Shown here piece after piece: positions 12,451 to 25,093 of a stretch of 64,000 bases of DNA. The DNA comes from Certhia americana (Eukaryota > Chordata > Aves > Passeriformes > Certhiidae), in the NCBI GenBank assembly GCA_018697195.1, contig CM031878.1, positions 72,961,778-73,025,777 on the forward strand. Direction: 5' to 3'. Below the pieces are notes generated by a model, which saw nothing but the letters and a program-made list of their open reading frames with translations, did not search any database and was not told the DNA's origin. A program made the translations under genes and the position numbers. Position 1 is the first letter of the stretch. Each line of letters opens with the position of its first letter.

Positions 12451-15400
12451 TCTGGGAGGGACTTTTCTGCCTGTTCCAGTCAGAAGATTCATGATGAACA
12501 ATTCAATTCTACTTAATTCCCTTTCTCAGAGCAATTCAGGCAGAGAGGAGCACACTTCTGATGGGGGGAAAAATTGAGATTTTAGTACAAACATCCTGCC
12601 CCATCCCTGGGATTGTCCAAAACTGACTTGGACAGGGTTGATTGTTGTACACTTAGACAACCTGGTCTAGTGTAAGGTATCCCTGCCCAAGGTAGGGGTG
12701 GAATGGGAGTTTTTATGTTTTATTTTTGTTTTATTATACACATTCCATGCCTGTGATCTTCACTAGGAAAGAAATAGACCATTATAATACCTCTGTTTCT
12801 TCCAGATATCTGTTATTCCAGCCTTTGCTAGGGGTTGGAGAAAATTGTCTCTGCTTTGCCTTAAACACTCAGAGTGAAGAAAAGTCCACCATCTCTTGGG
12901 TAGTTGTTTCAGCTACTTTCAGTCGATTCAGTAATTTATTTTTTTTTCTTTTGTCTCCCCTAAGAAACCCTCAGGCCCTGATTTAGGAGAAGCCTCATTA
13001 TGCCTTAGGATTTTGCACAGCCTCTGTGCTGAATACAGAATTTGCTTTTTTGGGAAATTACATCAAGCTTCACATCTCAGAGCACCAACCAGCCATTGGA
13101 GTTGACCAGGAGTTACCTACAGGTAGGTGATTTGACTCATAATGAATTTTTTTCCTTCCTTTGCAAAGAGTGTGAACATCCATGGAGTTGTGGTGGGAAG
13201 TGTCATCTCTCTCACATCCTGGGCTCCTTTGCATGTACACATTTCTGCACAACAGTTTTTCTTCCTGTTATGGGGGAGTTTCATTGCTGTGAGGTGCAGT
13301 GGGCTGTGGTGTCCAGCCCATGAAAGCAGAGCACAGCTGGACCAAAACACCACAGCTGCACGTGGGCTGAGCCTGCAGCAGAATACCCCACTTTTCTAAA
13401 TGGAAATGCTTTCAAAGCTCTCGTTTCTTGAGGGCCTTCCCCATTCACCTCAGCAGGTTTGGTTTCTGCCACCAGATAATGTACATCCTGAATTTAAAAT
13501 GAGAAAAATCAGAATCTCTCAGATCAGTGATTTTTTTTTATTTATTTATTTTATTTCCACTGCTGTTTGCAATAAGGATCCTCATACCTATTCATGGATC
13601 ACCTGGCAGGAGTTGCTGTGCTGGAAGAGAATAATTCTTATCTCACCCAAAAACATCTCCCTCCCTGTGAGCACAGCCAGCAGTGGCTTATCATGGTGCT
13701 TGCAGGTCACTGAATATTTGGCAGGTGGGCTGATCTCCCAGCAAAGCATGGTCTGTGGTGACTAATATTGTGGAATGATATTGTGGATTAGGGTTTTCCC
13801 TTCCTTCCCCCTCACCCTTGTCCATGGCTTTCATAAATGACAATCCTTTGTTCAAACACATCCTCACCTGCTCATGCTTGGGGCAAGAACCAGACATGTG
13901 CTGATACCTCTTGCCTGGGACCCAAAATCATAAAAATTGTACATCAGGGATAGGTGGTTTAATTAATACTGCAAACTCCTTGGATGGTGCTGTTTTCAAT
14001 ATAAGGATAAAATTTCTTCCAGCTTTCATTTATTTTTGACAAAGACAATGCTCCTCTCTGCACCTCCTGCTGACAGCCTGTAATTCCAGCTGTCCCAGAC
14101 TAACCTGCTTTCTCATGTGCCATGCTCTTCATAAAATAGGCAGTGATGTCCCTCCATACATATATTTCTTTGGAAAAGGGAAAAAAATAAAAAACAAAAG
14201 AAAAAAAAAAAAGTTGTTATTTGCTTCTTTAGGGGCAATGACTTTGGAAGAAAAATAATCTGAACCAAGCCTTAGAAGGTTACTTAAAAATAAAATAAAA
14301 TAAAACAAAACAAACAAACAACCAAGCAAAGCTTGCTGCAGATGGCTGGGAGCAGCACCTCATTTTTCATTATTGGGGGGGGTGGCTGGTGACTTTATTT
14401 TTCTTGGCCCTGGGAAAGACCAAGTATTCCTTGAGCCATGTAAATATCCAGCTACGCCTCACTCGGTGCAGGATGAGCACATACATCAGTGGCTTTTCAT
14501 CAGACACATGCTGGCTGCTCTGAGGCTGAGCTTTCAGGGGGGTGGGCAGAGCCAGGGGTAACAGAGTTCGTGGGAAACCTCTCCAGTCCCTCCCATTCCC
14601 AAAGCAGTCCCTGCAAAATGCTGCTGGCAAGGTGTTTGTGATGCTCTCAGGATAAAAACCTCAGGGGGACCTGGGGAGCTGCTGTCCCATCTGACACCTT
14701 GACACCAAAAATGCAGCCAGCCTCAAAAAGGGACGTCCACTCCTCCAGGCCACCCATGGAGAAAGCTTATCCCCAGCTCCTGCTGATTAGGGATGGGTCC
14801 AAAGCTTTGGGGATTCTCTCTGGAGGGACACGAGGCCATCCCCCTCCATGGTGGCAGTTGTCACAGAAACCAGGGGATGTGAGTTTAAATTGTGGTCGGG
14901 TGGAGCGGCTGCAAATCAGGCTTTTGGAAACACATCCCCAAAGCAGAGAGCTGCCATTGTCAAATGATATCACAGCTGGCCAAGAGGAGTTCTCCTCTGG
15001 TGGGCAGAAATGCCTCTCCTGGCTGGTTTTTAGGGATGCATTCCTCCTCCCCGTTGTTCATTGTCTGAGTCTACTTGAGCGGCCTCTCCAGCCTGTGGTG
15101 CAGGATCCAGATTCCTCTTCCTTGTGCTGAACATAAAAAAACAAAGGAAGAGAACAAAATTAACAGCACCAGTCGCTTCCCTGATACTTTGAATACGTGA
15201 AGGGATGTTATTTTTGAATGGGGTGAAGACATCTTATCTGGTGGTTCCAAGTTAATGGTCGCTTTTTCTTGAGAAGAAGCATCTGGATCTGGATCCCCTA
15301 GGCACCTCTGCAAAATCAGCCTTAGTTGAAATGTGGGTGTAAAAATCAAATTCGAGCACTTGGCAGTCCTTTCTTCCTGGAATCCCAAGAAAAATCTTAT

Positions 15401-16402
15401 CTTGAGTATGAGGGCAGAAGTCAGAGGCAGGAACAGGGCAACTGACTGAACATTTACAGCTAAATTTTGCAAAGTAGGGAAACTTCAATGCTCCCCTCAA
15501 CAACTTTCAGGATACAGGTACAAAACATCTCCCTAACATTTTTTTTTCCTAAGCATTAGAAAGTTTAGCCCAACGAGGCAGTTGTTTTGCATAGCTTGCC
15601 TTTTTAATCTCCTGGCTTTGTGTTCAGGAAGACATGAGACAAAGACAGCTTTTAGTGTGGATGACAGCACAGGAGATCCTAATTACACCTGGGGAAAAAC
15701 AATTTTTGCCTTTCAATGAACAGCTTTTTTTAAAAGGGGAAGAAAACATGCTTAGGCTGAAAAAACAGACCTTCAGGCATTTTTGGGGTTTTTTTTAAAC
15801 ATCACTACAAACTTTATGTTTTGAGACAAGACACCTCTTTCATTTGGCTCAGAAAATCTTTTCCTCTTCTGAACTTACACAATAAGAAAAAAGAAAAAAG
15901 AAACCACCAAAAAACAAAAGATTTTCTTTTTAAAGGACAACATGCTTTGACAATTCAAAAAAACTCATTTAATAAATTTCAAAATTTTAAAAGCATTCCT
16001 TTTCTTAGCTATAGTATCAGCTGGATTTGTCTGCAAGCCCATCCTGTGAAAACCAGCCTTTGTCACTTGTATGATGGCACGATTCTACTCCTATGAGTAG
16101 AAGGACCAGAGATTCCCCAATACAAACCCAAGCTACGAATAAGCCTGGTGATTAATTAACAGCATTCACATTAATTGATCTAGAGCCTCCTTGATGCTGT
16201 TGTAGGAGGAGGGCAATGAGCTGGACCACAAACAATCCTTTCTTTACTTCACTCATCTCCATATCAGCAGCTGGATGTCTCCTCTTCAGAACTGGGTAGG
16301 TAAAACACAGAGAACTCGTGGGTTGAGGTAAAGACAGCTCAACAGGGAAGGCAAAAGCTGTGCACACAAGCAAAGCAAGACAAGGAATTCACTCTCTGCT
16401 TT
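12451..16402. other. Unique DNA, no gene seen
   Basis: Single-copy sequence with short A-rich tracts near 14186-14214 and 14285-14320 and a G8 run near 14375. No exon, RNA gene or transposon could be supported. Open frames of about 85-145 codons around 13.1-13.4, 14.7-15.1 and 15.1-15.5 kb overlap one another on both strands and resemble no protein known to me. Confidence 0.55.
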
Positions 16403-16973
16403 CCCTCTGTGGCAGTTCTTCCACTCCCACAAGTCTCTTTCCTGCTAGTAGAGGCCTATTCTGAAGTCCTTGTTAAGTAAAAAGGCAAACTGGACTCTTG
16501 GTTGTTCTCGCTCTCCAGGTTGTTTATTATTTTCTCATCAGCAATTTCTGCACCCCAGGCTTTACACCAGCTTGGCCTGAGGGACAAAAGGCACCAAAAA
16601 GACCCAAACACACAGATTCAAGGTTCTCTGAAAGATAATTCACCCAATTATCACCAAGAACAGACATCACCCCAACACTGCAAAATGTGCAGGAGATGGA
16701 GAAGGAGGAAGAAGCCTGAAAACCACAAGGATCCTCCAGCTTGTCTTCATCTATTCATCATGCTAACAAACCCAAAAATCTCAATTTATCCCCCTGTTAT
16801 AAATTCCATATTCTGCTGCTATCTAATTGACATTCTGGAAAGTTCTGTTTGATCCCAGAGCCTGGGAAGCCCTTTGCATGGATGAAGGTTAAAAGCAGTG
16901 TTTGTCAGAGGGGTTGGATCCTTCAAAACATGCAGAAAAACATATTCTCTGCATTCTGGGCTCCAACATCCTC
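16403..16973 (-). mobile_element. Solo LTR, family A copy 2, internally deleted
   Basis: The body is 16408-16968, from TGTGGCAG to CTCCAACA, with minus-strand AATAAA at 16523-16528. It is flanked by CCCTC (16403-16407) and TCCTC (16969-16973), a 5-bp duplication with one mismatch. Relative to copies 1 and 3 it lacks roughly 90-100 bp between GACAT (about 16665) and CCCCAACAC (about 16672), so it is about 560 bp long. Confidence 0.85.
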
Positions 16974-17898
16974 CAGCACCTCCCAGAGTGCAGGAGCCCC
17001 TTACACTTTCCAGAACCTTGGGAAGACAAACCCATCACTGCCAACATCCTCCTTCCCTCTCCCCTCTGAGCACAGTGCCAAATGGTCTGGAGCATCCCTT
17101 TGGTCACTTTTGGTCACCTGTCCTGGCCATGTCCCTGCCACACTCAGCCCCTCCCAACATGGCTATGGGGGGCAGGAAAGGCCCCAGCTCTGGATGAGCT
17201 CAGTGAGGACAAAAACATCTCTGGGTGACCAACCCCGTGCTCAGCACAAACACAGCTGAAGGAGAACATACAAGTGACTTCACAAATATTTCCAAGCACC
17301 ACTGACTTGTAGTTCTCCTGCACAACCTTTTGTATCATCCATCCTACATTCATTACACCTGTGTGACTCCTTCACCCTTCTGTGATTGCTCCACACCCCT
17401 CTGGTAATTGTCTTTACCTTCAGCACTGCTCACCTGTCCTACACAGCTGTAGCCCATTAGGGATGAGGCTCAGTCACAGCCCCCATTCCCAATCACCTCA
17501 AATTCTGTGCCTACGGTGTCCTTTATTCATCCTCTAAACTTATACCATATCATCAATGTTTTTACACTTATACCTATGGAATTATCCTACACATAGCTCC
17601 ACAGCTTCTGCTGAAACAGCACAACCCCAAAAACCGCTGCACAGCACCACAAACCTGCCTCTCACTACCCCAGGTTTTGCCAGTGAGGATCGTTTCCATG
17701 AGAAGTCACACTCAGGTAGTGAAAATTGGTATTTTTTCCTTTAAATGAGCAGAAACATAATGATTCCACACCTTGGCAGACAGGAAAGGAAAAGAATGTA
17801 GGTGTGTATGTATCCTGCTCCATGGGATCCTCATGATCAAAATTATATTGGATCTTCAACAAAGAGGTTTGCAAACATGGCCCAGAATAATTTTGTAA
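16974..17898. other. Mostly unique DNA with an old ERV-like piece
   Basis: About 17040-17260 is more G/C-rich and contains phrases I associate with passerine ERV LTRs (GGTCACCTGTCCTGG, GCCCCTCCCAACA, GGGTGACCAAC). That match is from memory and weak. The rest shows no recognisable feature. Confidence 0.35.
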
Positions 17899-18110
17899 CT
17901 ACTACTATTATTATTATTTTTATTATTACTATTATTATTAACTTTATTAACTTTATTATCATTGTTTTATTATTGTTATCATTATTATTCTTATTGTTGT
18001 TTCATTATACTAATATATGAAATATAACAATTATATTATTAGAAACAGTATTATTATTATCATTTTTATTACTACAATAATAATATTTTGCTTTATTAAT
18101 AATTATATTT
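17899..18110. repeat. Degenerate (ATT)n tract
   Basis: About 210 bp dominated by ATT/TTA trinucleotides with interruptions by single G and C. It is a decayed AAT-type microsatellite, the same motif class as at 21809-21886 and 50518-50609. Confidence 0.93.
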
Positions 18111-19744
18111 CAGAATGCCCCCTGATTTGGATTCAGAACTGTTTGAAAGGAAAGATGTCACCATCAAGGCAGGGCACAGCCCAAGACCTGCTATCAACAT
18201 CTTTTTTTTGTCTTTTCCTACAGTAACTCCTCTTATCTACCCACAGAGCCAAACCAATCACATTATTAAGAGGATGGGTGTTAAGATGACAGGAGGAAAA
18301 TCTCACCGAAAGGACAGAGAAAAGGGCACAGACCATAATCAGGAGCAGGAAGCAGAGGGTAGGACCCATGACTGAAATGGCACCAACAGCAGGAGTCATG
18401 TAACAACACTGACAACATCAATAGTCACAAAATAAAAACCAGTGCTGCATCCCCATTTCCCTTTCCCCACAATATAACTCTTCTTCTGGCTTGGTGTTTG
18501 AAAGCTGAGTTGTTTTGTTAGTAATCAGGAGAATGGTGAGAACTTAAACAAACCTGTTTGGCGAGAAAGCTCCCTTGGAAAAAAAATTAAAAGCAGAGCA
18601 AATTCTCAAGACAGGAGGCAAAAAGAGAGAGAAGAAGAAGAATAAAAGTCAACTGAGAAGTCTCCAAGGAGGAAAAAAAAAACAAAAAAAATAAAAGAAA
18701 AAAAGGAAGACCTAATTATGCACTAGTTTCTTTCCCTAGCATGTTTCTTGACTTGGCACAGCTGGAAAATAGGAAAGCTCGCTGCCAAAATATCAAATGT
18801 CCCTGGTGTGGGGCTCAGCGCTCATAAAGTTGTGTGTGTGTCCTTTTCTGCCTCCTCGTGTGATTGCACAGAAAGATGAAATGAGGGACTCAGTGAGACA
18901 AATACTGGCAGCTGTCTGGAAGCTGGCTGCAGCGGGCAGGAGGAGCCACAAGGGGCTTTATTTTTTTTTTCCCCAGCTCTCTTTTTGGCCAAAGAAGCAG
19001 CGGTTTTTGGAACTGGGGTCTTTCCAGAGGACGCTGCTGTCAGGTCCCTGGTCCCACTTGCCGTTTTTCCGGTGATGAATTGCCATTCCGTGGACATGCC
19101 TCTGCTGAGGGATGCGCCACGGAGCTAAAGGCTGTTTTGTTTCTTGAAGGGGTGGGTTTCTCTTTGCAGCCTGCAAACAATGAGCTGTCTGTACAGCCAG
19201 CCCTGTGATAGGACTGTAAAAGGATATGAAGTTTAGCACAGAAATAGGCCCCAGGCTGTTCTATTCATCCATGGAAATGCTGACCTTTTCCATTCAGATA
19301 TTACACAGAATTTACACATTTAAATCGGGATTACATACCGTTTTTTGAAAGAAGCTGGAGTTCTCCCCAGAGTAAATTTTCCAGATTTCTAGTCACTGGG
19401 AGCAGGAACAGTATTTTTCTGCCCAATTAGTGTATGTTTCTTCAAAGAGAGTCCTTCCCCAGATTTAATTCCATTTGGCTTACAATCTTTTGTGACTTCA
19501 CTTCCTTTTTCACCAGTTCATGGCAGGGAGCATTTCAGACTCTTACAGTCTGAAAGTAAAAATAAGAAATATTATGATTAATCTTGAGACTTGCAAAGAC
19601 GGTCATATATATCCTTGTGACACTATGACATATACAAAAATACAGTTTCCAGCTCACTCAGACCATATCAGCATGGGTCTGAATGTGATGGAATGGTGCA
19701 GGGAATTGCAAAATGGATGTAAAGAGTGCTGTGATCTCTGTCAG
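18111..19744. other. Unique DNA, no gene seen
   Basis: Single-copy sequence. A purine-rich stretch lies at about 18610-18715. The part around 18790-19230 is repeat-free and has mixed composition but no recognisable coding signal. No feature is supported. Confidence 0.55.
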
Positions 19745-19986
19745 GCAGGTTTTGGGATGGGATAGAAAGAATAGAAATAGAAATAAAAATAGGAGGAGAG
19801 TTCGAGGAGAGGAGAGGGTGAGGTGAGAAGAAGAGAAGAAGAAGAGAAGAAGAAGGAGAAGAAGAAGAGAAGAAGAAGAAGAAGGAGAAGGAGAAGGAGA
19901 AGGAGAAGGAGAAGGAGAAGGAGAAGNNNNNNNNNNAGAGAAGAGAAGAGAAGAGAAGAGAAGAGAAGAGAAGAGAAGAGAAGTTG
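19745..19986. repeat. Polypurine tract (GAA/GGAGAA/AGAAG) with assembly gap
   Basis: The plus strand is almost purely A and G. GAAGAA and AGAAGA units lead into (GGAGAA)n, then 10 N at 19927-19936, then a clean (AGAAG)n array to about 19983. The change of repeat unit across the N block shows that sequence is missing. The true length is unknown. Confidence 0.97.
19927..19936. other. Assembly gap (10 N)
   Basis: Ten consecutive N, most likely a placeholder of arbitrary length, located at the switch from GGAGAA to AGAAG repeats. Confidence 0.99.
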
Positions 19987-20042
19987 GGCTGGGCTGGAAA
20001 TGACCCTAAATCCCCTCTTGTTCTGCCACCTTCCACTAGACC
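19984..20042 (-). mobile_element. Short CR1 fragment
   Basis: GGGCTGGAAATGACC followed by CCTTCCACTAGACCACGTGG matches the 3' untranslated part of CR1 in reverse complement. The adjacent AGAAG array may have grown from the CR1 3' tail. Confidence 0.6.
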
Positions 20043-21808
20043 ACGTGGATTATGCTGTTGGGAACAGGGGAGAAACACCAGCTGGAGCCACGGCACTGTA
20101 GAGAGGCAGCTTTAGACACAAAAGGGGTTTTTTTAATAGGTATATTTTATACATGTGGTAATGGCTGGCAGTGCAGCCTGGCGAGGTCCCAGCACACACT
20201 GCTCCAGGCACAGGGTGATTCAGGCTTGGGTGAATTAAGAGGATCGTTCAGCACTACCAAAATGCCCTTGGAGGCACACACAGAGGCTCCTCCTTCCCTC
20301 TCCTGACACTTTTACAGCCTTTGGTTCCCAGCGGCTCGAGGAGTTGTGAGGGCACTGTTGGTAAACATCCTAAGCCATAGGAAAAGCTGGTCAAAGTGCT
20401 TTCCAATTAACAGCCCCTTTGGTAATTACATTTGTTCTTGAAGTTCTTCACAGAAGGCTTTCCCACCATTATTTGTGACTCCTCTTCATCCTTTATCATG
20501 TGATTGTTTTACTGTAGGAACGTGGGCTTGCCCCATTATGCATAGCACCTCCCACCAACACTTGGCTCAGGGTGATTATTTTGCTCATATTTTCCTTTTA
20601 TGTTTCTCTGCCATCCCTGGCTTTTTTTTTCCACTTGAACTCTGGGAACAATGATGGAACTGAAATGAGCAGAAGCCTACTGAAACAGGCAATCTGCTGA
20701 CAGAATAAGAAGTGATTAAAAAACAGTTTGGAGAGTTTCAATAATCCATTCTTCTAAAGCTGCGCAATACCACAAATGGGATACAGCACAAACTGCCTGA
20801 AAAAAAGATGAGTGAAAAGATCAGCTGCATTGCTTCTGGAACCTGAAAATGGATCAGAGCCTCACCTGTTTACATTCTGCAGGAGAACATGGACCAAACA
20901 TCTTGAAATGTGGAGTCTACCAGATCTTCATTTCTTCTCAAAGAAATTCCCAAGGGATACCGTGTGCATGAACAGATAGAACACAGTGAATGTGTTTTTG
21001 CTGGTGGGTGTGATGCCCTTAGGTTATAGCAGAGACAGCACTTGCAGGGAAGAGCAAATAAAGTAGCTGAGGTAGCCAGTTAACTCACACACCCAGGATC
21101 TTTGCCCCTTTTTTTTGACTGAAACTATAATTGCTAACTTTTCACACAAACCTGCTGCAGGTGTAAATTCATCTTGGGCAACAAAAGATCTTGGCAGGAG
21201 AAGAGAGGGACAGGCTGGGTTAACAGCATGGTTTATTTGTGTCTCCTGCTTGGAACAGTTCATTCAGGTGGAAACTGCCACAGTAAACCCCTAAGAGCCA
21301 TTCTGCTTCCTCTGAAATATATCAGGAGAAGCAAGAGGTGCTTTGGAACAAAAATAGATAAATAATCTGTTTCTTTCGCTTTGAGGTTTTTCCCCCCCTC
21401 CACTTTCAGAAGCCCTGCATGTCCAGCATGAAAGAGACACAGCACATGCCCACCTGTGACTTTTCCTCACTCAGCAGAATTATCCAGGATTAAAACATAA
21501 GACATGTTGAAAACGTTACAGGCTGAGAACACTGTGGACACTGAGTTTGGGAGTTTCCTACTGTGAAGGTATTTCTAAAAGAGGAGACAAGAAAGATGCT
21601 GGGAGTTCTGGTCTGAGATTATTTTTTAAAAAATTTAAAATAATTAAAAAAACCAAAACCCCACAAACAAACAAACAAACAAACAAACAAGCAAACTGCA
21701 GGGAGTTGCCCAACACTAAATGAAGTCAGCATCAATGTGTCTAAATGTGTGGTACCAGCCATGACACACAACAGCCTTTGTCTCTGCCCAGAAACACCAC
21801 AGAGAGAC
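20043..21808. other. Unique DNA, no gene seen
   Basis: Single-copy sequence with a (CAAA)n stretch near 21663-21694. A candidate conserved block at 20330-20560 is entered separately. No coding exon is supported. Confidence 0.55.
20330..20560. promoter_or_regulatory. Candidate conserved non-coding element
   Basis: A repeat-free block with a forkhead-like GTAAACA (20361-20367), a homeodomain-like TAATTA (20423-20428) and ATTATGCATA near 20535. Inference from motif content only; no alignment was possible. Confidence 0.22.
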
Positions 21809-21887
<79 letters not shown>

Positions 21888-21931
21888 TAACAACAATAAC
21901 AATAACAATAACAATAACAATAACAATAACA
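21809..21931. repeat. (AAT)n followed by (AACAAT)n
   Basis: A pure AAT array of about 26 units (21809-21886) passes through GTAACAAC into about six AACAAT units ending near 21931. The second array appears to be a hexamer derivative of the first. Leucine/tyrosine or asparagine runs translated from it are artefacts. Confidence 0.97.
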
Positions 21932-22636
21932 AACTTGTCATTCACAGACTCCAATTAGAAATGGAGGGGCCTGCAAAGAATGCCAGAGAAGAGAAAAAGG
22001 GACTTGGGCTGTCACAGGGACATCATCCTTGGATTTTATTTGCTTTTCAGTCCTTGGTAAGAACCTTTACACTGTGTCCTGGTGTTGCATTCCTTTTAGG
22101 GAATGCCTCTCCTCAAAACTCCCTCCCTCAGAAACTGTAACCTGGCCTGATTTACCTGCAAAGGGGAATCATCATCCTGGTGGCTGAGGAGGTTTTCTGG
22201 TTCACCAAAAAAGGGTGGTGAGGTCTTGAGTACCCAGGTAAGAGCCATCTCTCACTGTGAGTGAAACCTTGGTGCTGTAGAAGCAAAAGGGATTTCTGGT
22301 GATGCCTTGGGATTTCAGCTGTTCTATTTTTCATGTATTTGTAAATACAAATAGTTCCTGTAGTTGTTTATTGCAGAACTCCAAAGTCCACACTCAGTGT
22401 TCAGCTGCTGCTTTCCCATTTGGGGCAGACACAGCAATTCCTCTCCAGGCCTGGCACTCAAGGACACCTCACTGCCTCAGGCCCTGAGAGATGGAAACAA
22501 AAGGCACTTGGGGGGCAGCAAACTTGGGGTGAATGACTTCATTACCTGCAGCTGGGATTGGGAGATTAACCCTCAAAATGGCCCAAATTTATCAAAGTGT
22601 GAAACCCCTGACCCCTGCTCCATTTTGGGTGTAGGC
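21932..22636. other. Unique DNA, possibly the left part of an old LTR
   Basis: No gene is seen. The last part, up to 22636, precedes a family B insertion that seems to split a family G LTR whose right end is at 23206-23330, so some of this stretch may be family G U3 sequence. Confidence 0.35.
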
Positions 22637-23205
22637 CCTGGGTCTCGGGTTTTTTCTTCTGGATATTTTGAGTTCCCAAGATTTAGAAAGTCCTTTTCTC
22701 CCAGCCTAGTCATATAAGAAATAGTCAAGAGTCGTCTCTTCTGTTTTCCAAGGTTGTTAATTTTTCCTTATCTATTCCATTCTTTCCCTGACTAGCAGAG
22801 ATCCGCTCAGCAGGTCAGTCCAAGGCACAATCCACCTCCCTCAGGATGGTGTTTACTTTTATACTAAAAATTACGTGTTTATTTGCAATAATTTTCCAAT
22901 ACCTATCACCTTTGTTGGACAGTCTGTCTCTACTCTAAACCAACCAGAAAGTGTCACCATCACAGCAGTAGATGGGGCAGATGAAGAAGAAGGAAGAGGC
23001 CTAAAAACCACGAGGATCCTCCATTTTCCCTTAAGCTGCTTGCCATTCTAAAAAAACCCCAAAATCTAAAATTCTCACCCTGTGATAAGCTACATATTCT
23101 GATACTATGTAATCCACATTCTTGAAAGTTCTGTTTCATCCCAGAGCCTAGGAAGCCCTTTCCATGGATAAAGGTTAAAAACAGAATTCTAGACTCCAAC
23201 ACCTG
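22637..23205 (-). mobile_element. Solo LTR, family B copy 2 (4-bp TSD CCTG)
   Basis: The body is 22641-23201, from GGTCTCGGG to CTCCAACA, aligned to the copies at 6055-6741 and 54457-55167. It is flanked by CCTG at 22637-22640 and 23202-23205. It is shorter and more diverged than the other two copies and has lost the initial T of the left edge. Confidence 0.82.
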
Positions 23206-23330
23206 GGGGGCTTTGTCTGCCTGAAATGTACCTGAAGGCCTTCAATAACCACAATTGCTTTTGATTCTCTTAATTCTATCTGGCCTCTTGTTTTGGGTAG
23301 CCCCAAAAAGGCATCACTGGCACTGGATTT
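23206..23330 (+). mobile_element. Family G LTR remnant (R-U5 end)
   Basis: The phrases AAATGTACCTGAAGGCC (from 23224), TTCAATAA and TCTGGCCTCTTGTTTTGGG match 35552-35660 on the plus strand and, in reverse complement, 63060-63120. The shared CCTTCAATAAA and the following CCTCTG-rich end look like the polyadenylation and U5 part of an LTR. A family B LTR sits immediately to the left. Confidence 0.55.
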
Positions 23331-24505
23331 AAAGGTCCAAAAGTCATCCCAAACGGTTTCCAGGGTTCCCAGCACAGTTGTGTTCTTACCTCAGGTAAGC
23401 CCTGCAACAAGGGAATCAACAAAATCTCACCCATTTTGACAGAAGTGCCTCCCAGTCCTGTGTTCAAGACTTAAATGCTCAAAATCTAAAAAAACTGAAT
23501 CACTACAAAAACAGTGAAATGTTAAAAGTTCAGGCAGGATTTCTTCTGGTTTTCTGTACGTAACATTTTTAGAAGCAGAGGTACTTCCAAGCACAGTCCT
23601 AAAACACTGCAAAAATAACTAAGAATTAAAAGATGCAACAGTTTGCTTATGGTAAAGATGATTATTGTTGATCTTTCTGCCCAGAGATAACAACACACTA
23701 AGGAGCCAAACCTTACAAATAATATTTACCACTGCAGAATGAGTAGAAGGGAAGGTTTGTATTTGCTTTTTTTAAATGAAAAAATTAAAGGCATTTAATT
23801 TTTTTGCAGCAGAAGGTGTCCTTCTACTGCAAAGCATTTCTTTTTTAGGACGTGTTTTCGCATTTCCACCGAAACTTAAATTATAAACTGTGATTCAGTA
23901 TTAAAAATGAAATTCTAATCCCTTTTAATTTCCACACATATTTTTGCCTTAAAATTATGCCAAAGTTATTAATGCTTCCCTGCAGTAGGTCATTATAAAT
24001 AAAGCTTAAGTTTTTATTAAAAAAATACATATTTTGAACTATGAAAACAGTACTGTTTTCACAGAAGAGCTTTTTTCTTTTTCTTAAGATTGCAGTCAGG
24101 TGTCTCCAGCACACTAGGGTTGCTCTTTTTTTTATTAACACTAACTTCTTTTTAACAGCGGAAGTGTGCCCTGGGAAGAGTAAATCCGAATTTTCACTGA
24201 GATAATTGCATTTCTGCTCCTCTCTGGTGTCACCACGGAGAGGTCTGGGGCACTGCTGGGGTGTTAAGTAGGAAAGTGTGCAAATTGTGTTGACATTGAC
24301 CAAGCTGTGGATAGAAAAGGTTCCAGTTAATTGCAGTTCTCCTCTAAATCACTCCCCTGCTGGTTTTCAGCCAATTTCGGGTGCAGAGCATCTCCAGGCA
24401 GCTCCATGAGATGGGGGTTTTACCCCCTGAACAGGCTCCACCTCGAGCAGGACATGCTCACCTCCTGCACAAACCTTCACCAAAAAAAACCTTCAGGTGC
24501 ACTTC
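23331..24505. other. Unique DNA, no gene seen
   Basis: Single-copy A/T-rich sequence. An open frame of 140 codons on the minus strand (23881-24303) has no resemblance I recognise and is T/A-rich. No feature is supported. Confidence 0.55.
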
Positions 24506-24511
24506 CCACCC

Positions 24512-25093
24512 TCTGAGTTTATGATTTCTCACATGAGGGTTTTACACCTCACGTTTGGTGTGTGGGGATTTCTTCTTGAAACAGACAAACTTCTGAGTTT
24601 CCTGGGAAAGTGCAGTTTATTTTTCTTATCTTCTCCAGAGGCAGGAAGAGGATAGATCCCTCTTACAGATGTTAAGCAGTGTGGCCAAAAAGTCCCCAGA
24701 TTTCTGCTTATCAGACTATTTAAGGCTTTATAAAATTCTGCCAACGAGATATTTCTGTTATTAAACCCACACTGAGCTATTTGGTGTGATTACAGTGTGA
24801 ACTCTCCTAACTAATCCCCTATGAACACCCAGACCTTACAGTGTTACAGTCTAAAACCTCTCATTAACCTTTGGAACTACTTTTGCTTTGTGACTTTTAG
24901 GCTCTAAACCCAAACTTTCCTCTCCTCAACTCAACACACTCTGCTTTAAGTTATAAATCCATCTTCTTACTTCTAGCACCTAAACTTGGGGGCCTTTCCC
25001 AAAGTTTCAAAGGGTCAAACCCTGTCTCTAATTCCAAAATTTTGGCTTGTAGACCTGATATTCTGGGATTTCCCAGGTCTTTGGATTCAGCAA
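24512..25093 (-). mobile_element. Solo LTR, family C copy 2
   Basis: Reverse complement of the element at 10152-10741 over nearly its whole length, with minus-strand AATAAA at 24616-24621. The edges are worn (TCTGAGTTT on the left, GGATTCAGCA on the right), and no target duplication is recognisable, which suggests an older insertion or local edge change. Confidence 0.87.

Noticed and set aside
19668..20101. Arginine/glutamate-rich or serine/phenylalanine-rich open frames
   Set aside because: They are read through the polypurine tract and the N gap.
21619..21958. Poly-asparagine, poly-leucine or poly-tyrosine open frames
   Set aside because: They are translations of the AAT microsatellite.
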